Source: Bradyrhizobium sp. CCBAU 51765 (lineage in GTDB: Bacteria; Pseudomonadota; Alphaproteobacteria; Rhizobiales; Xanthobacteraceae). From it: 64,000 nt of DNA. The stretch is taken from positions 5,321,001 to 5,385,000 of the forward strand of contig NZ_CP030038.1 of assembly GCF_015291725.1 (NCBI RefSeq), read 5' to 3'. The notes under the pieces were generated by a model. The model was not told where the DNA came from. It saw only the letters and a program-made list of their open reading frames with translations, and searched no databases. Numbering within the stretch: position 1 is the stretch's first letter; every line of letters starts with the position of its first letter. Position numbers and translations under genes: made by a program. Positions 31,765 to 40,378 of the stretch are shown here, piece by piece.

Positions 31765-33849
31765 ATGTCTATACGAGGCGAAGGGCCGGCGCGAGTCCGT
31801 CGTCGGCGTCCGAATGGCGGAGGGGTTAACCTGGAGCAGCCGTCGAAGACCGTCCTGATCTGCTCGTGCGAAGACACGATGTCCCTCGACGTGGCTGCGA
31901 TCCGGCGCGGATGCCCGAACAGCGAGGTCAAGAGCTTTCGCCACCTCTGCGGTGCGGAGCTCGACCACTTCCGCAAGCTTGCCGCGGCAGAGGGCGTATT
32001 GACGGTCGCCTGCACGCAGCAGGCAGCGCAGTTTTCGGACGAGGCCGGCGAACGGGCCGATGCGATCAGCTTCGTCAACATCCGCGAAACGGCCGGCTGG
32101 TCCCGCGACGGCGCGCGCGCCGGCGCGAAAATGGCCGCCCTGCTCGCATCCGCCTCCATCCCCGCCCCGGACTATCCGCTCGTCAACCTGTCGAGCGAGG
32201 GCGTGATCCTGATCTACGGGCGCGATGAGGCCGCGATCGAGGCTGGCCGCCTGCTTGCCGATCACCTCGACGTCACGGTGATGCTGAAGCAGCTCGATGA
32301 CACGGTGCCGCCAGCTGCAACGGTCTTTCCGATCGTGAAGGGCACGATCCGCTCCGCGAAGGGACATTTCGGCGCTTTCGAGCTTGCGATCGACGACTAT
32401 GCGCGTCCCCGCCCCTCCTCGCGCGATCGTTTCGTGCTGGACCCGCCGCGAAGCGGAGTCACCTCGCGCTGCGATATCATCCTCGATCTTTCCGGCGACA
32501 TGCCGCTGTTTCCTGCCCACGATCTGCGCGACGGCTATCTGCGCGCCGACACGAAGGATCCCGCTGCAGTGCTCCGCGCTGTCCTGACCGCGCGCGATCT
32601 CGTCGGCAGCTTCGACAAGCCGAAATATGTCGACGTCGCGCCCGCGCTTTGCGCCCATTCGCGCTCGAAGCGGACCGGCTGTCATCGCTGCCTCGATCTC
32701 TGCCCGACCGGGGCGATCACCCCCGTCGGCGATCATGTCGCAATCGATCCGAACATCTGCGCGGGCTGCGGCCAATGCGCAGCTGCCTGCCCCACCAGTG
32801 CGGTATCCTACATGCTGCCGCCCGCCGATGCGCAGCTCCAGAAAATCCGCGCCATGCTGCTCGCCTACCGCGAGGCCGGCGGCGCGAATGCGGTGCTGCT
32901 CTTTCATGACAGCCCGCACGGCACGCCCCTTATCGACGCCCTCGCGAGGCATGGCGACGGCCTGCCGGCGAACGTGCTTCCCTTTGCCGTCAACGAACTC
33001 ACACAGCTGGGGCTGGAAGCGATCGTCGGCGCCTTCGCCTATGGCGTATCGGCTGTGCGTTTCCTGCTCCGTGCCAAGCCGCGTCACGATGTGACCGGGC
33101 TGTCGCAGACGATCGCAATGGCCGAAGCGATCCTCGGCGGCCTTGGATTTGCGGGCCGTCGCCTCGCCACCATCGAAACCGACGACCCCGATGCGTTGGG
33201 CGGGCATTTGACTGACATCGGCACGCTCACTGCGGTCGCGACGCCAGCGACCTTCAGGACCGTCGGCAAGCGGCGCGACCTCTTGCGGTTCGCCCTGAGC
33301 GAGCTGCATCGACTGGCGCCGCAGCCGGTCGACGTGATCGCCCTGCCACAGGGCGCCCCGGTCGGCGCAATCACCGTCGACACCGACGGCTGCACGCTGT
33401 GCCTCTCCTGCGTCTCGGCCTGCCCGACCGGCGCGCTGCGGGACGATCCCGAGCGGCCCGTGCTGAAATTCATCGAGGATGCCTGCGTGCAGTGCGGCCT
33501 GTGCCAGAGCACCTGTCCGGAAAAGGTCATCAGCCTCAAGCCGCAGATCGATTTCCGCGCGGCGCGCGCTCCCGCGACGATCATCAAGGAAGAGGAGCCC
33601 GCACTCTGCGTCCGCTGCGGCACGGCCTTCGGCGTCAAGAGCACGATCGACCGCATCGCAGCCAAGCTCGAGGGCCGGCACTGGATGTATCCGGCCGGCG
33701 ACCGGCGGATCGAGGCACTGAGAATGTGCGCGGACTGCCGCGTCATCGTCATGAGCGAGCAGCAATTTGATCCGTTCAAAGGCGTCCCGGAACGAACGCC
33801 GCCGCGGACGACGGATGACTATCTGCGCCAGCGTGACGGCAAGGACTAA
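31765..33849 (+). CDS. multi-cluster 4Fe-4S protein of the formate dehydrogenase locus
   Basis: A protein of up to 694 residues. The N-terminal half resembles an Fe-S/nucleotide-fold region beginning near TVLICSCEDTMSLD. In the middle is a two-cluster ferredoxin (CHRCLDLCPTG and CAGCGQCAAACPTS), later a second pair (CTLCLSCVSACPTG and CVQCGLCQSTCPEK), and C-terminal CVRCG...CADCR. It probably transfers electrons during maturation or sulfur/cofactor delivery, or takes part in formate-linked electron flow. Divergent from the accessory genes, 65 bp apart. The start is uncertain: ATG at 31765 lacks a good ribosome binding site, and similarity begins only about 30 codons in. Confidence 0.85.
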   Translation: MSIRGEGPARVRRRRPNGGGVNLEQPSKTVLICSCEDTMSLDVAAIRRGCPNSEVKSFRHLCGAELDHFRKLAAAEGVLTVACTQQAAQFSDEAGERADAISFVNIRETAGWSRDGARAGAKMAALLASASIPAPDYPLVNLSSEGVILIYGRDEAAIEAGRLLADHLDVTVMLKQLDDTVPPAATVFPIVKGTIRSAKGHFGAFELAIDDYARPRPSSRDRFVLDPPRSGVTSRCDIILDLSGDMPLFPAHDLRDGYLRADTKDPAAVLRAVLTARDLVGSFDKPKYVDVAPALCAHSRSKRTGCHRCLDLCPTGAITPVGDHVAIDPNICAGCGQCAAACPTSAVSYMLPPADAQLQKIRAMLLAYREAGGANAVLLFHDSPHGTPLIDALARHGDGLPANVLPFAVNELTQLGLEAIVGAFAYGVSAVRFLLRAKPRHDVTGLSQTIAMAEAILGGLGFAGRRLATIETDDPDALGGHLTDIGTLTAVATPATFRTVGKRRDLLRFALSELHRLAPQPVDVIALPQGAPVGAITVDTDGCTLCLSCVSACPTGALRDDPERPVLKFIEDACVQCGLCQSTCPEKVISLKPQIDFRAARAPATIIKEEEPALCVRCGTAFGVKSTIDRIAAKLEGRHWMYPAGDRRIEALRMCADCRVIVMSEQQFDPFKGVPERTPPRTTDDYLRQRDGKD

Positions 33850-33899
33850 CAAGGCGAACAGACATCTTCGCAGGGCTCGGAAACCAGGGAAGCATCACC

Positions 33900-34199
33900 A
33901 TGTCTCGTTTGATCACCACTCTGTCGACGTGCATGATCTCCATCGCTCTCGCCGGCGGCGCGGCCGAAGCTGCCACTCCGCCGCTGACCAAGGCGCAGAA
34001 GGTTGCGGTGAAGCAGGCTGTGGTTGCCTGCAAGGCCGAAGCGAAGGGCAAGAAGATCGCGTGGCTGTCGCGCCGGAAATACGTCAACCATTGCGTCGCG
34101 GAAGCTCTCAAGGAGCACCCCACCATCGACGTCATTCAGATCCTCAAGCAGCATCCGGAAATGAGGGATTTCCCGATGGACAATTGGGACTCGATCTGA
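33900..34199 (+). CDS. small secreted hypothetical protein
   Basis: A 99-residue protein with a signal peptide (MSRLITTLSTCMISIALAGG, cleavage near AEAA) and a mature part containing two Cys (VVACKAEAKGKK and YVNHCVAEAL) and a Lys-rich helix. This looks like the periplasmic PsiF-like type of small protein, but I cannot assign it. It follows the Fe-S protein gene by 50 bp and may share its transcript. Confidence 0.65.
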   Translation: MSRLITTLSTCMISIALAGGAAEAATPPLTKAQKVAVKQAVVACKAEAKGKKIAWLSRRKYVNHCVAEALKEHPTIDVIQILKQHPEMRDFPMDNWDSI

Positions 34200-34206
34200 G
34201 GGAGCC

Positions 34207-34309
34207 CAAGCGCGATGAGATTTAGGTGAACCGTCATCGCGCTTCTGGTTGTTGTTACGCATGATCTTCTCGGAAAACCGCTTCGCACTCTTCCGGATCA
34301 TGCTTTAGC
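34207..34309. repeat. dispersed double-hairpin repeat, copy 2
   Basis: Second copy of the element at 17982-18083, with the same two hairpins (AAGCGCGATGAGA arm; CGGAAAACCGCTTCGCACTC core; GGATCATGCTTTAG end). It starts 8 bp after the small secreted gene on the plus strand. On the other side its last bases provide the TAA stop (34305-34307) of the convergent WD40-cytochrome gene, so it fills the gap between two convergent genes. Confidence 0.85.
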
Positions 34310-35594
34310 GCGACGTGGCGCGGCCCAGAAACTCGGTGAGCGCGCGCCGGTCCTCGGGCGAGCCGATGCGCTGCTCCGGCATCTTGGTGCCGGGCGTATA
34401 GGCATTCGGTCCAACCTCGAACAGCTTCGCAACCGTCTCCGGTGTCCAGACGATGTCCATCGTCTTCAGCGCATCGGAAAAGCGGTATCCCGGCAGCGAA
34501 GCGATCCTGCGGCCGTAGAGTCCCGCAAGTGTCGGACCAGCACGCTGTACCTCCTTGTCCGACAGCGTGTGACAGGCAACGCACGCCCGAAAGACATCGG
34601 CGCCATGATCGCCGGCATAGGCGGCGAGCGGGTCGGCGGGTGTGCCGATCAGACCTGAGCCGATGGGATCGCCGGTGCGCGCATTCCAGCGCCTGATCCT
34701 GCCGTCCGCACCACCCGTCATCAATGTCTCGCGATCCGGAAGGAAGACGACCGACCACACCGGCGGCCCCGGCCCGACCAGCGTGCGCAGCAGGTTGCGC
34801 GACTTGCGATCGATGATCGCCACTGTGCCGCCGCTGCCGGCCGCAGCGATCAACGCGCCGTCCGCCGACATCGTCAAGGCCACCACCGGTGTCGGGCTGG
34901 CCGCGACCTCGCCGCTGACCTTGCCGTCCTTGGTCAGCATGCGCAGCCTGCCATCGACCGCGCCTGTGACGATTTCACCATCCGGCGCCACCGCCACGGC
35001 GTTCAGCGGCGCCGGCAAGGTCACGATGTCTGGCTGGCCATCCGGCAAACGCCAGATGCGCACCGCAAGATCGTAGCCGACGCTGACAAGCCCGCCGTCC
35101 GGCGCGAAAGCGACGCCGTTGACATTCTGCGTATGCCCTTCGAGCACGCGCGACGTGCCGTCCGACAGCGACCAGAGCCGCACCGTCCGGTCCCATGACG
35201 CCGATGCGAGCATCGCCCCGTCGGGCGACACGGCAAGCGCCGCGATCGGAGCAACATGTCCCTCCAGCACCCGGTCCGGCTCCGGCCGCCCCGCCGTCCA
35301 CACCGCAATTCGTGCGTCGGCGCCGGCCGTGATCAGGCGGCGATCCTTCAGAAAGGCAACGGCATTGACGCCGCCGGCATGATACCGCAGCACTTGCTCT
35401 GCGGTATCCGTCTTGAGCGACCAGCGAATGACCGCCGTGTCGAAGCTGCCGGAGAGAAGGTCCTCCCCATCCGGGGAAACGGCAAGAGCCCGAATCGGGC
35501 CACCGTGTCCGACCATGTCGGCGTGCACGGATGATCCGGCAAAGATGGCCCACAGAGCTACGGCCACCTTCGTGCACAAAGGTGATCTGTTCAT
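34305..35594 (-). CDS. WD40 beta-propeller fused to c-type cytochrome
   Basis: A 429-residue periplasmic protein: signal peptide (VAVALWAIFAGSSVHAD), seven or so WD40-type repeats (for example LAVSPDGAMLASASWDRTVR then LWSLSDG), and a C-terminal cytochrome c domain with the haem site CVACH at 338-342 and a probable Met ligand in GTKMP near 405. Propeller-cytochrome proteins can act in electron transfer linked to dehydrogenases. The start is the ATG at 35594, just before the signal peptide; the frame is open further upstream without merit. Stop lies in repeat copy 2. Confidence 0.88.
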   Translation of the reverse strand: MNRSPLCTKVAVALWAIFAGSSVHADMVGHGGPIRALAVSPDGEDLLSGSFDTAVIRWSLKTDTAEQVLRYHAGGVNAVAFLKDRRLITAGADARIAVWTAGRPEPDRVLEGHVAPIAALAVSPDGAMLASASWDRTVRLWSLSDGTSRVLEGHTQNVNGVAFAPDGGLVSVGYDLAVRIWRLPDGQPDIVTLPAPLNAVAVAPDGEIVTGAVDGRLRMLTKDGKVSGEVAASPTPVVALTMSADGALIAAAGSGGTVAIIDRKSRNLLRTLVGPGPPVWSVVFLPDRETLMTGGADGRIRRWNARTGDPIGSGLIGTPADPLAAYAGDHGADVFRACVACHTLSDKEVQRAGPTLAGLYGRRIASLPGYRFSDALKTMDIVWTPETVAKLFEVGPNAYTPGTKMPEQRIGSPEDRRALTEFLGRATSR

Positions 35595-35671
35595 TTCCGG
35601 CCGGCCCTGCTTGAGGTCCACATTCTCAAGATTGCCAGAACAGGCGGCCGAAATGAACATCCCGGACCGGT

Positions 35672-35932
35672 CTACTTGGCCGGTTCCGTGGTGGTCTTGG
35701 AGGATCCCTCCGGCGCGGCCTGCATTCCAGGCGGACTCTGGCCTTGGGGACTTTCGGCCGGCGCACCACCCGAACCTGTATTGATTGGGCCCGTCCAACC
35801 CTGCGGCTGTGCCTGGCCCTTCTCTTCAGGAGGGGTTTTCGTCGCCGACGGGTTGGTTTGCGCGGGCTGGGCCAGGGCACTGCCAACAACACAAAGTGCC
35901 GCGAAGCACAAGATCGTCCTCGGTAATGTCAC
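35672..35932 (-). CDS. small secreted Pro/Gly-rich protein
   Basis: An 86-residue protein with a signal peptide (LCFAALCVVGSALAQ) and a low-complexity mature part rich in Pro, Gly, Gln and Thr with no globular pattern. It starts at GTG 35932 with GGAGG six bases upstream. It lies 77 bp upstream of the WD40-cytochrome gene, same strand, so co-transcription is plausible. Family unknown. Confidence 0.6.
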   Translation of the reverse strand: MTLPRTILCFAALCVVGSALAQPAQTNPSATKTPPEEKGQAQPQGWTGPINTGSGGAPAESPQGQSPPGMQAAPEGSSKTTTEPAK

Positions 35933-35955
35933 GCAAGACCTCCGATGCGCTCACC

Positions 35956-36056
35956 AAAGCGCGATGCGATCAGGATGAATCGTCATCGCGATTCAGGCTG
36001 TTGTTTAAGCATGGCCTTTCGGAAAACCGCTGCGCACTCTTCCGGATCATGCTTTA
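35956..36056. repeat. dispersed double-hairpin repeat, copy 3
   Basis: Third copy of the element. It differs from copies 1 and 2 by a few substitutions (CATCGCGATTCAGG in the first hairpin; TGGCCTTTCGG in the second) but keeps the AAAGCGCGATG start and GGATCATGCTTTAG end. It begins about 24 bp upstream of the small secreted gene's GTG, so here it lies at a 5' end instead of a 3' end. Confidence 0.85.
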
Positions 36057-36189
36057 GGCTTTGCAAGAAACCTGCGAGGCCTGCTTCCGTTCCGAAGCGT
36101 GCAGCGCAACAGCCCACGTCGCGCATCCGCCGCTTGAATGCCGATAGCCCGGACACTAGATTCTGCCTGCTCACGTCAAGGAAGACCGC

Positions 36190-36426
36190 ATGCAGGGGCG
36201 AACGGGGCCAATTCTGCGGATGATTGCGCGGCTACGCGTTCTTGGCGGCATTGATGGCCTGCGAGATCCCGCCGCGCGAGAAGCCTCCCCTTTCCTCCTC
36301 CTCGTTGCCGTCGTGCTCGCGCTGCTGCTCGCAATCCTGGAAGTCGATTCGAACAGCGCCGGGCTTCAGTCCCTTGGCTTGATGGGCAATGCGTTTTCCG
36401 CCGATCCCGTGTTCAAGAGCCCATAG
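36190..36426 (+). CDS. small single-helix membrane protein (hypothetical)
   Basis: A 78-residue frame with one clear transmembrane helix (FLLLVAVVLALLLAILEV). AAGGAAG precedes the ATG by about six bases. I do not recognise the family, and the length is close to what chance gives at this GC, so the call is tentative. Confidence 0.4.
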   Translation: MQGRTGPILRMIARLRVLGGIDGLRDPAAREASPFLLLVAVVLALLLAILEVDSNSAGLQSLGLMGNAFSADPVFKSP

Positions 36427-36532
36427 GACTGCGGATGCCTTGCCACAGATGCCCTGGCGCGATCGACGAGCTTGCTCGCGATACGTCGCGTCGTATAGAT
36501 GGCTTGATGTTCCAAATCGGGGGAGGATGAGG

Positions 36533-36655
36533 ATGAAGGCTTTTTTGCTCGGCTGCGTCGCAGCCCTTGTGATCGCGATTGCGGGAATGGAGATCCTGAA
36601 TCGAGTCCAGGAGCCCGTCGCTCAAGCGTTTGCTACGTCCGCGGTACGACTCTGA
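36533..36655 (+). CDS. 40-residue membrane peptide (MKAFLLGC type)
   Basis: A very short protein: one transmembrane helix (MKAFLLGCVAALVIAIAGME) and a tail ending in AFATSAVRL. GGGGAGGA lies seven bases upstream of the ATG at 36533. Very similar short proteins, with the same start and an AFxTxxVRx end, are frequent in Bradyrhizobium and Rhodopseudomonas genomes (recalled, not searched). Function is unknown. Confidence 0.7.
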   Translation: MKAFLLGCVAALVIAIAGMEILNRVQEPVAQAFATSAVRL

Positions 36656-36662
36656 GAAGCGC

Positions 36663-37658
36663 TCAGTCGCGCTTGAGCCCGATCGACTTGACGATGGGAG
36701 CCAGGCGGACGAGCTCGTCCTCGACCAGGCGCTGGAATTTGTCGGGGCCTGAATCGATGTCCGGCTCCAGACCCTGCGAACGATAGCTTTCCTGCAACTG
36801 AGGATCAGCCATTGCCGTGCGGGTCGCCGCAGCGATCCGCACCACGATTGCATCTGGGGTTGCTTTTGGAGCAAACAGGCCAAACCAGCCGGCATATCTG
36901 AGGCCGGGCATGCCGGATTCGATCACAGTCGGAACTTCCGGCGCACCGCTCAGCCGCCGGTCGCTCGTCACGGCGATCAGACGCAGCTTGCCCGCAAAGT
37001 GCAATTGCAGGTTCTGGCTCGAGACCACCGCAATGACCGAGTTGATCTGGCCACTGACGAGGTCGTTGGTAGCGGCCGCCATGCCCCGGTAAGGGACGTG
37101 GATCAAATCCGCCGCAAGACCAGATTGTTGCCTGAACATCTCTCCGACGAGATGATTCCCGGTACCGACCCCCGGAGTGCCATAGGAAAGCCCGCCCGGA
37201 TTCGCCTTGGCGAAAGCTGCCAGCTCCCGCAGGTCCTTCACCGGCAGGGACGGATGAACCGCGAATGCGAGCGTGCTGGTAATCAGCCGATAGATGGCAC
37301 GGAAATCGCGAATCGTGTCGTAGGCAGGCTGCGCCGAGGACAACGGAATCGTCACCTTCGTGCTGCCATTGCCGAGCAGAAGCGAGTAGCCGTCGGGAGC
37401 GCTCTGCGCCACCGCTGCGGAGCCGATCGCACCGCCGGCGCCCCCGATATTCTCGACATGGACCGGGCCGAGCAGCGGCGCGACCTTGTCGGCCCAGGGA
37501 CGGCCGATCAGATCACCTGCAGCGCCAGCCGTATAGGGAATGACCAGCTTGATGGAGCGGGAGGGATAGTCGTCGGCGGTCGCACCGCCGGGCCAGGCAG
37601 CCAGCGCCGTGAGACGCGCCGCCGCATCGAGCAGTTCTCGCCGTGAGAGAAAGGACAT
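36663..37658 (-). CDS. Bug/TctC-type tripartite tricarboxylate transporter receptor
   Basis: Periplasmic binding protein of 331 residues in the Bug family: signal region ALAAWPGGATADDYPSR, then IKLVIPYTAGAAGDLIGRPW, NIGGAGGAIGSAAVAQSAPD and HVPYRGMAAATNDLVSGQIN. These bind carboxylates and similar small molecules. No TctA/TctB membrane genes are adjacent, as is common for Bug proteins. It lies 172 bp downstream of the SDR gene and may belong to the end of the amide operon. Start at ATG 37658. Confidence 0.85.
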   Translation of the reverse strand: MSFLSRRELLDAAARLTALAAWPGGATADDYPSRSIKLVIPYTAGAAGDLIGRPWADKVAPLLGPVHVENIGGAGGAIGSAAVAQSAPDGYSLLLGNGSTKVTIPLSSAQPAYDTIRDFRAIYRLITSTLAFAVHPSLPVKDLRELAAFAKANPGGLSYGTPGVGTGNHLVGEMFRQQSGLAADLIHVPYRGMAAATNDLVSGQINSVIAVVSSQNLQLHFAGKLRLIAVTSDRRLSGAPEVPTVIESGMPGLRYAGWFGLFAPKATPDAIVVRIAAATRTAMADPQLQESYRSQGLEPDIDSGPDKFQRLVEDELVRLAPIVKSIGLKRD

Positions 37659-37830
37659 CGTCTGCGTATTCGGGACTGGGCTCGCTATCTTGCACGAATG
37701 ACGTGTCCCGAAAATCCACGCGGGGAGATCGCTGCCCTGCACAATGCGGGCAGCAGTGGCCGCGCCGGCCCTGCGATCACACGGTCAATCATGACGCGGA
37801 TGACAGATTTGCGTCTCAGCGCTCGCGCCT

Positions 37831-38592
37831 TCAGAATTGCACACCGCGCGTCAGTGCACCGTCGACGACGAGGTTCGTTCCAGTGATGAAGCTGGCGGCG
37901 CCACTTGCGAGAAATACGACTGCGTTCGCCATCTCCTGGGGCGTCCCCATCCGGCCCGTGGGATTGAGCGCAAGCGCTGCCTTGTAGAGCTCGGGATTGT
38001 TGTCCTTGATGGTGTTCCAGACACCGCCTTCGAAATAGGTGTTGCCCGGCGAGACCGTGTTGGCGCGGATGCCCTTGTGTGCGAGCTGATTGGCGAGACC
38101 CTGCGTGTAGTGGATGATAGCGGCCTTGAAGGTGCCGTAGGGGCCGGCCGCGAAATCGACCTCGCGCCCGGAGACGCTGGAGATGGCGACGATCGCACCG
38201 GCGCGGCTCTTCTCCAGATAGGGCATGGCCGCGTTCACCAGCCGGACCGTGCCCATCATGTCGGTCGAGAATTCCTTGGCCCAGCTTTCATCGTCCTGCC
38301 CAATGGCGAGCGCGCTCACATTGGCCACGACGACGTCAATTCCGTCCAGCTTGGTCGCCATGTCGACCACCCAGGCCTTGAGCGCCGCACCATCTGATAC
38401 GTCGACCGCAGCGCCGAAGGCCGCGACGCCTTTGCTCTTGAGCGCGGCAACAGTGCTGTCGACGTCCGCCTGATTGCGCGCACAGATGCCGAGATTTGCG
38501 CCCTCGGCGGCAAAGGTCTCCGCGATCGCACGGCCTATCCCCTTGGTGCTGCCGGTGACGAGAACCTTGGCGCCCGCAAGTCCTAGATCCAT
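37831..38592 (-). CDS. SDR-family NAD(P)-dependent oxidoreductase
   Basis: Classical short-chain dehydrogenase of 253 residues: TGSTKGIG cofactor loop, VVANVSALA in place of the usual NNAG, catalytic Ser in SSVSG, YGTFK supplying Tyr and Lys, and the SPGNTYFEGGVW substrate loop. It is likely NADP-linked given the Arg in CARN after beta-2. Substrate unknown. It starts 34 bp after the nitrilase-like gene and is probably read from the same transcript. Confidence 0.88.
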   Translation of the reverse strand: MDLGLAGAKVLVTGSTKGIGRAIAETFAAEGANLGICARNQADVDSTVAALKSKGVAAFGAAVDVSDGAALKAWVVDMATKLDGIDVVVANVSALAIGQDDESWAKEFSTDMMGTVRLVNAAMPYLEKSRAGAIVAISSVSGREVDFAAGPYGTFKAAIIHYTQGLANQLAHKGIRANTVSPGNTYFEGGVWNTIKDNNPELYKAALALNPTGRMGTPQEMANAVVFLASGAASFITGTNLVVDGALTRGVQF

Positions 38593-38625
38593 GATCGGCT
38601 CCTTCTTCCCAGTAGATTTACACGT

Positions 38626-40365
38626 TCAATGGTTGTTTGCCGTTGCCCTGACCAACCCGCGATAGCTGTGTGGCATCCGCATCGAAACGAGGTCCTTTCG
38701 TCGCACGACGTTGGTCGGATACACGCTGTCGAGATTGGTGGTGTCGACCAGAGCAGTAGCAAGGTTCGTGCCGTCCGCTGCAATCGCTTCGCGGCGCGGA
38801 AATTCGAACGTATCGGGGCCAAACACGCCGCTCAGGCCGGGATAGCCGTGTTCGGGATCGAAGACGTTGGCAAACGCCAGGAACACGTTGTTCTCGCCGG
38901 CGCGGACCCGGAAGTGGTGCCAGTGATGCGGATCGGCGCCGGTCGGGATCGGGGCCGCCTGCACAACGGATGTTCCCGGATGCGGCGAACCGAAGGGGCC
39001 CTTGACCGCCGCGCAGCAAGCGATGATATCGCAGCCGCGAAGTGCGAGCACCCTCCCCGCTTCCGGAAACGCCGCATCGTGGCCGATCAAGAGGCCTACT
39101 CGTCCGATCGGCGTGTCGACGACGGCCCAGTCGTCGCCCGCCGTGGCCCAGCTCCGTTCCTCTTCGGTCAAATGCGTCTTGCGATAGATCGTGATCTTTC
39201 CATCCGGAGCGATCAGGCAGGCGCTGTTATAGACGGCATCGCCCGCGCGCTCGGCCATCCCACAGACGATGTAGATCTGGAGCTGCGCAGCGAGCGCGTG
39301 CAGGCTCTCCGTGGCCGGGCCCGGTATCGGCTGCGCCGATCTCGCCGGATCTGCGAGGCCGGCGACTGCGAGCTCCGGGAATACGACGAGCGCCGCGCCG
39401 TCCGCCTTGGCCTGCCGCGCGAGCTTCGCGATCGCCTCGAGATTTCGCGCAACATCGGCACTGGGTGCGAATTGGGCCGCGGCAACGCGCGAGCGGACGC
39501 CTTCCGGCCAGGGCTCGTGGCCGTAAAGGCCGAAGAAATCGCGCGGATTCCAGCTGAATGTGTCGGTGAGCAGCTCCGGATAGAGCTCGGGCCGGCGTTG
39601 ACGGAAGACAGGCTCGCCCAGCACGCGGCGTGCACGCGCAATATCGAGATCGATCTCGGCCAGCGCGACCCCGTCGCCCTTGTCGAGGACCGTAATCACC
39701 TGGCCATCCGGCGCGATCACGCAGCTCCCGCCACTGAACTGGACGGTGCGCTCGAGACCCCAGCGGTTGCTCTCGACCACGTAGCAGCCGTTCTCGAAGG
39801 CGCGGCTGATCCAGTAGGGCGCTGGCGTTCGCTCCGCGAGCCAGTTGGAGATATGGCAGATGACGTCCGCGCCCCCCAGCGCCACCAGCCGCGCGGTCTC
39901 CACAAAATGGATATCCATGCATATGAGGAGCGCGATCCGTCCGATCGGCGTGTCGAAGACCTGGTTGTGCAGATCGCCCGCCGCCGCCCATTTCGGTTCG
40001 GAGATATAGGGATGCGTCTTGCGATGGCGGCCGACGATGCCATCGGGCCCGATCAGGACGGCCGAGTTGAAATAGATGCCGTCCTCGTCGACTTCGGGCA
40101 TGCCGACCACGATGTAGCAGTCGTGCTTGCGTGCCAGCGCCGCAAACCGGTCGGTGGTCGGCCCCGGAATCCGCTCGACATAGGGCCGAACCTCGGCGCG
40201 GTCGAACCAGCAATAGCCCGTGGTTCCCATTTCCGGCGTGACGATGAGCTTCGCGCCGGCCGCCGCCGCCTGCTCACAGAGCTCGAGCAGGCGCGCGATG
40301 TTGCGCTCCTTCTCGAACATGATCGGCTCGAACTGGACGGTGGCGACCTTGTGCACGGTGGACAT
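38626..40365 (-). CDS. double-domain carbon-nitrogen hydrolase (nitrilase fold), second domain inactive
   Basis: A 579-residue protein with two nitrilase-fold domains in tandem. The first (1-285) has the full Glu-Lys-Cys triad: Glu45 in PEMG, Lys116 in RKTHPY, Cys149 in LLICMD. The second (290-575) keeps Glu331 in PELA and Lys396 in RKTHLT but has LLIGHD, with Gly428 at the Cys position, so it cannot form the thioimidate. It probably hydrolyses amides or nitriles with the first domain only. It follows fmdA by 14 bp in an amide uptake operon, so the product may be an acid used downstream. Confidence 0.88.
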   Translation of the reverse strand: MSTVHKVATVQFEPIMFEKERNIARLLELCEQAAAAGAKLIVTPEMGTTGYCWFDRAEVRPYVERIPGPTTDRFAALARKHDCYIVVGMPEVDEDGIYFNSAVLIGPDGIVGRHRKTHPYISEPKWAAAGDLHNQVFDTPIGRIALLICMDIHFVETARLVALGGADVICHISNWLAERTPAPYWISRAFENGCYVVESNRWGLERTVQFSGGSCVIAPDGQVITVLDKGDGVALAEIDLDIARARRVLGEPVFRQRRPELYPELLTDTFSWNPRDFFGLYGHEPWPEGVRSRVAAAQFAPSADVARNLEAIAKLARQAKADGAALVVFPELAVAGLADPARSAQPIPGPATESLHALAAQLQIYIVCGMAERAGDAVYNSACLIAPDGKITIYRKTHLTEEERSWATAGDDWAVVDTPIGRVGLLIGHDAAFPEAGRVLALRGCDIIACCAAVKGPFGSPHPGTSVVQAAPIPTGADPHHWHHFRVRAGENNVFLAFANVFDPEHGYPGLSGVFGPDTFEFPRREAIAADGTNLATALVDTTNLDSVYPTNVVRRKDLVSMRMPHSYRGLVRATANNH

Positions 40366-40378
40366 GAGCTGGCTGGCC

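Noticed and set aside
31318..33852. 844-codon minus-strand open frame
   Set aside because: Antisense to the multi-cluster Fe-S gene, whose ferredoxin motifs are only in the plus frame.
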